NCBI RefSeq assembly: GCF_036898095.1
Contig: NC_090725.1
Coordinates: forward strand, 211,002,498-211,066,497
Source of the DNA: Palaemon carinicauda
Lineage: Eukaryota; Arthropoda; Malacostraca; Decapoda; Palaemonidae
Direction of reading: 5' to 3'
DNA: 64,000 nt
The position numbers and the translations under genes were made by a program. Positions 59,303 through 64,000 of the stretch are shown in pieces. The notes under the pieces were generated by a model, which did not search any database, had not been told where the DNA came from, and was given only the letters and a program-made list of their open reading frames with translations. Position 1 is the stretch's first letter, and every line of letters begins with the position of its first letter.

Positions 59303-64000
<4,698 letters not shown>

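Overview
The window is eukaryotic nuclear DNA, most likely from a decapod crustacean; a caridean shrimp is a guess. The signs are AT-rich sequence, very dense (TA)n, (GA)n/(CT)n and (ATT)n microsatellites, a short (TTAGG)-like tract of the arthropod telomeric type, spliced genes, and a transposon set of Penelope, RTE, CR1/L2-like LINEs, piggyBac and MITEs. There are no operons, ribosome binding sites or CRISPR arrays. Most open frames are transposon debris or run through microsatellites.

The main structure is a direct tandem segmental duplication. Unit 1 is 1-33271, unit 2 is 33272-59302, and a third unit starts at 59303 but loses homology after about 60 bases, at a (TA)n tract. Both full units carry the same order: Penelope fragment, microsatellites, a small conserved reverse-strand ORF, a three-exon gene, its 3' flank, and a common end. 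They differ by about ten large indels, several of which are transposons with a visible empty site in the other unit. Similarity is patchy, with nearly identical blocks inside clearly diverged sequence.

The gene encodes a THAP-MADF-BESS protein, probably a nuclear DNA-binding regulator. In unit 1 it reads through three coding exons (7948-8100, 11336-12007, 18021-19301; 701 residues) with GT-AG phase-0 introns. In unit 2 the first THAP exon (49324-49475) has a frameshift, an early stop and a changed splice donor, while the MADF and BESS exons (51906-52577, 54738-56015) stay open. Unit 2 also has an 8.8-kb block absent from unit 1. It holds a promoter-like region with a CRE palindrome and a long dyad (36801-36847), a candidate first exon with a good donor (36999/37000), and a complete single-exon THAP domain (45079-45429) with its own acceptor and a phase-0 donor. 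That exon could in principle be spliced to the unit-2 MADF/BESS exons and replace the broken one.

Transposons fill the introns and flanks: an antisense RTE LINE in intron 1 of both units; degenerate CR1-type and RNase-H LINE pieces; a nearly full-length but broken L2/CR1-like LINE (25345-29935); a second one inserted only in unit 2 (46239-48079); a 2.8-kb piggyBac-type element with TTAA duplications only in unit 1 (4268-7076); a 210-bp MITE only in unit 2 (35043-35252); and a three-level nest (dispersed element > LINE > solo LTR) at 39087-43447. From 59464 to 64000 I see no gene.
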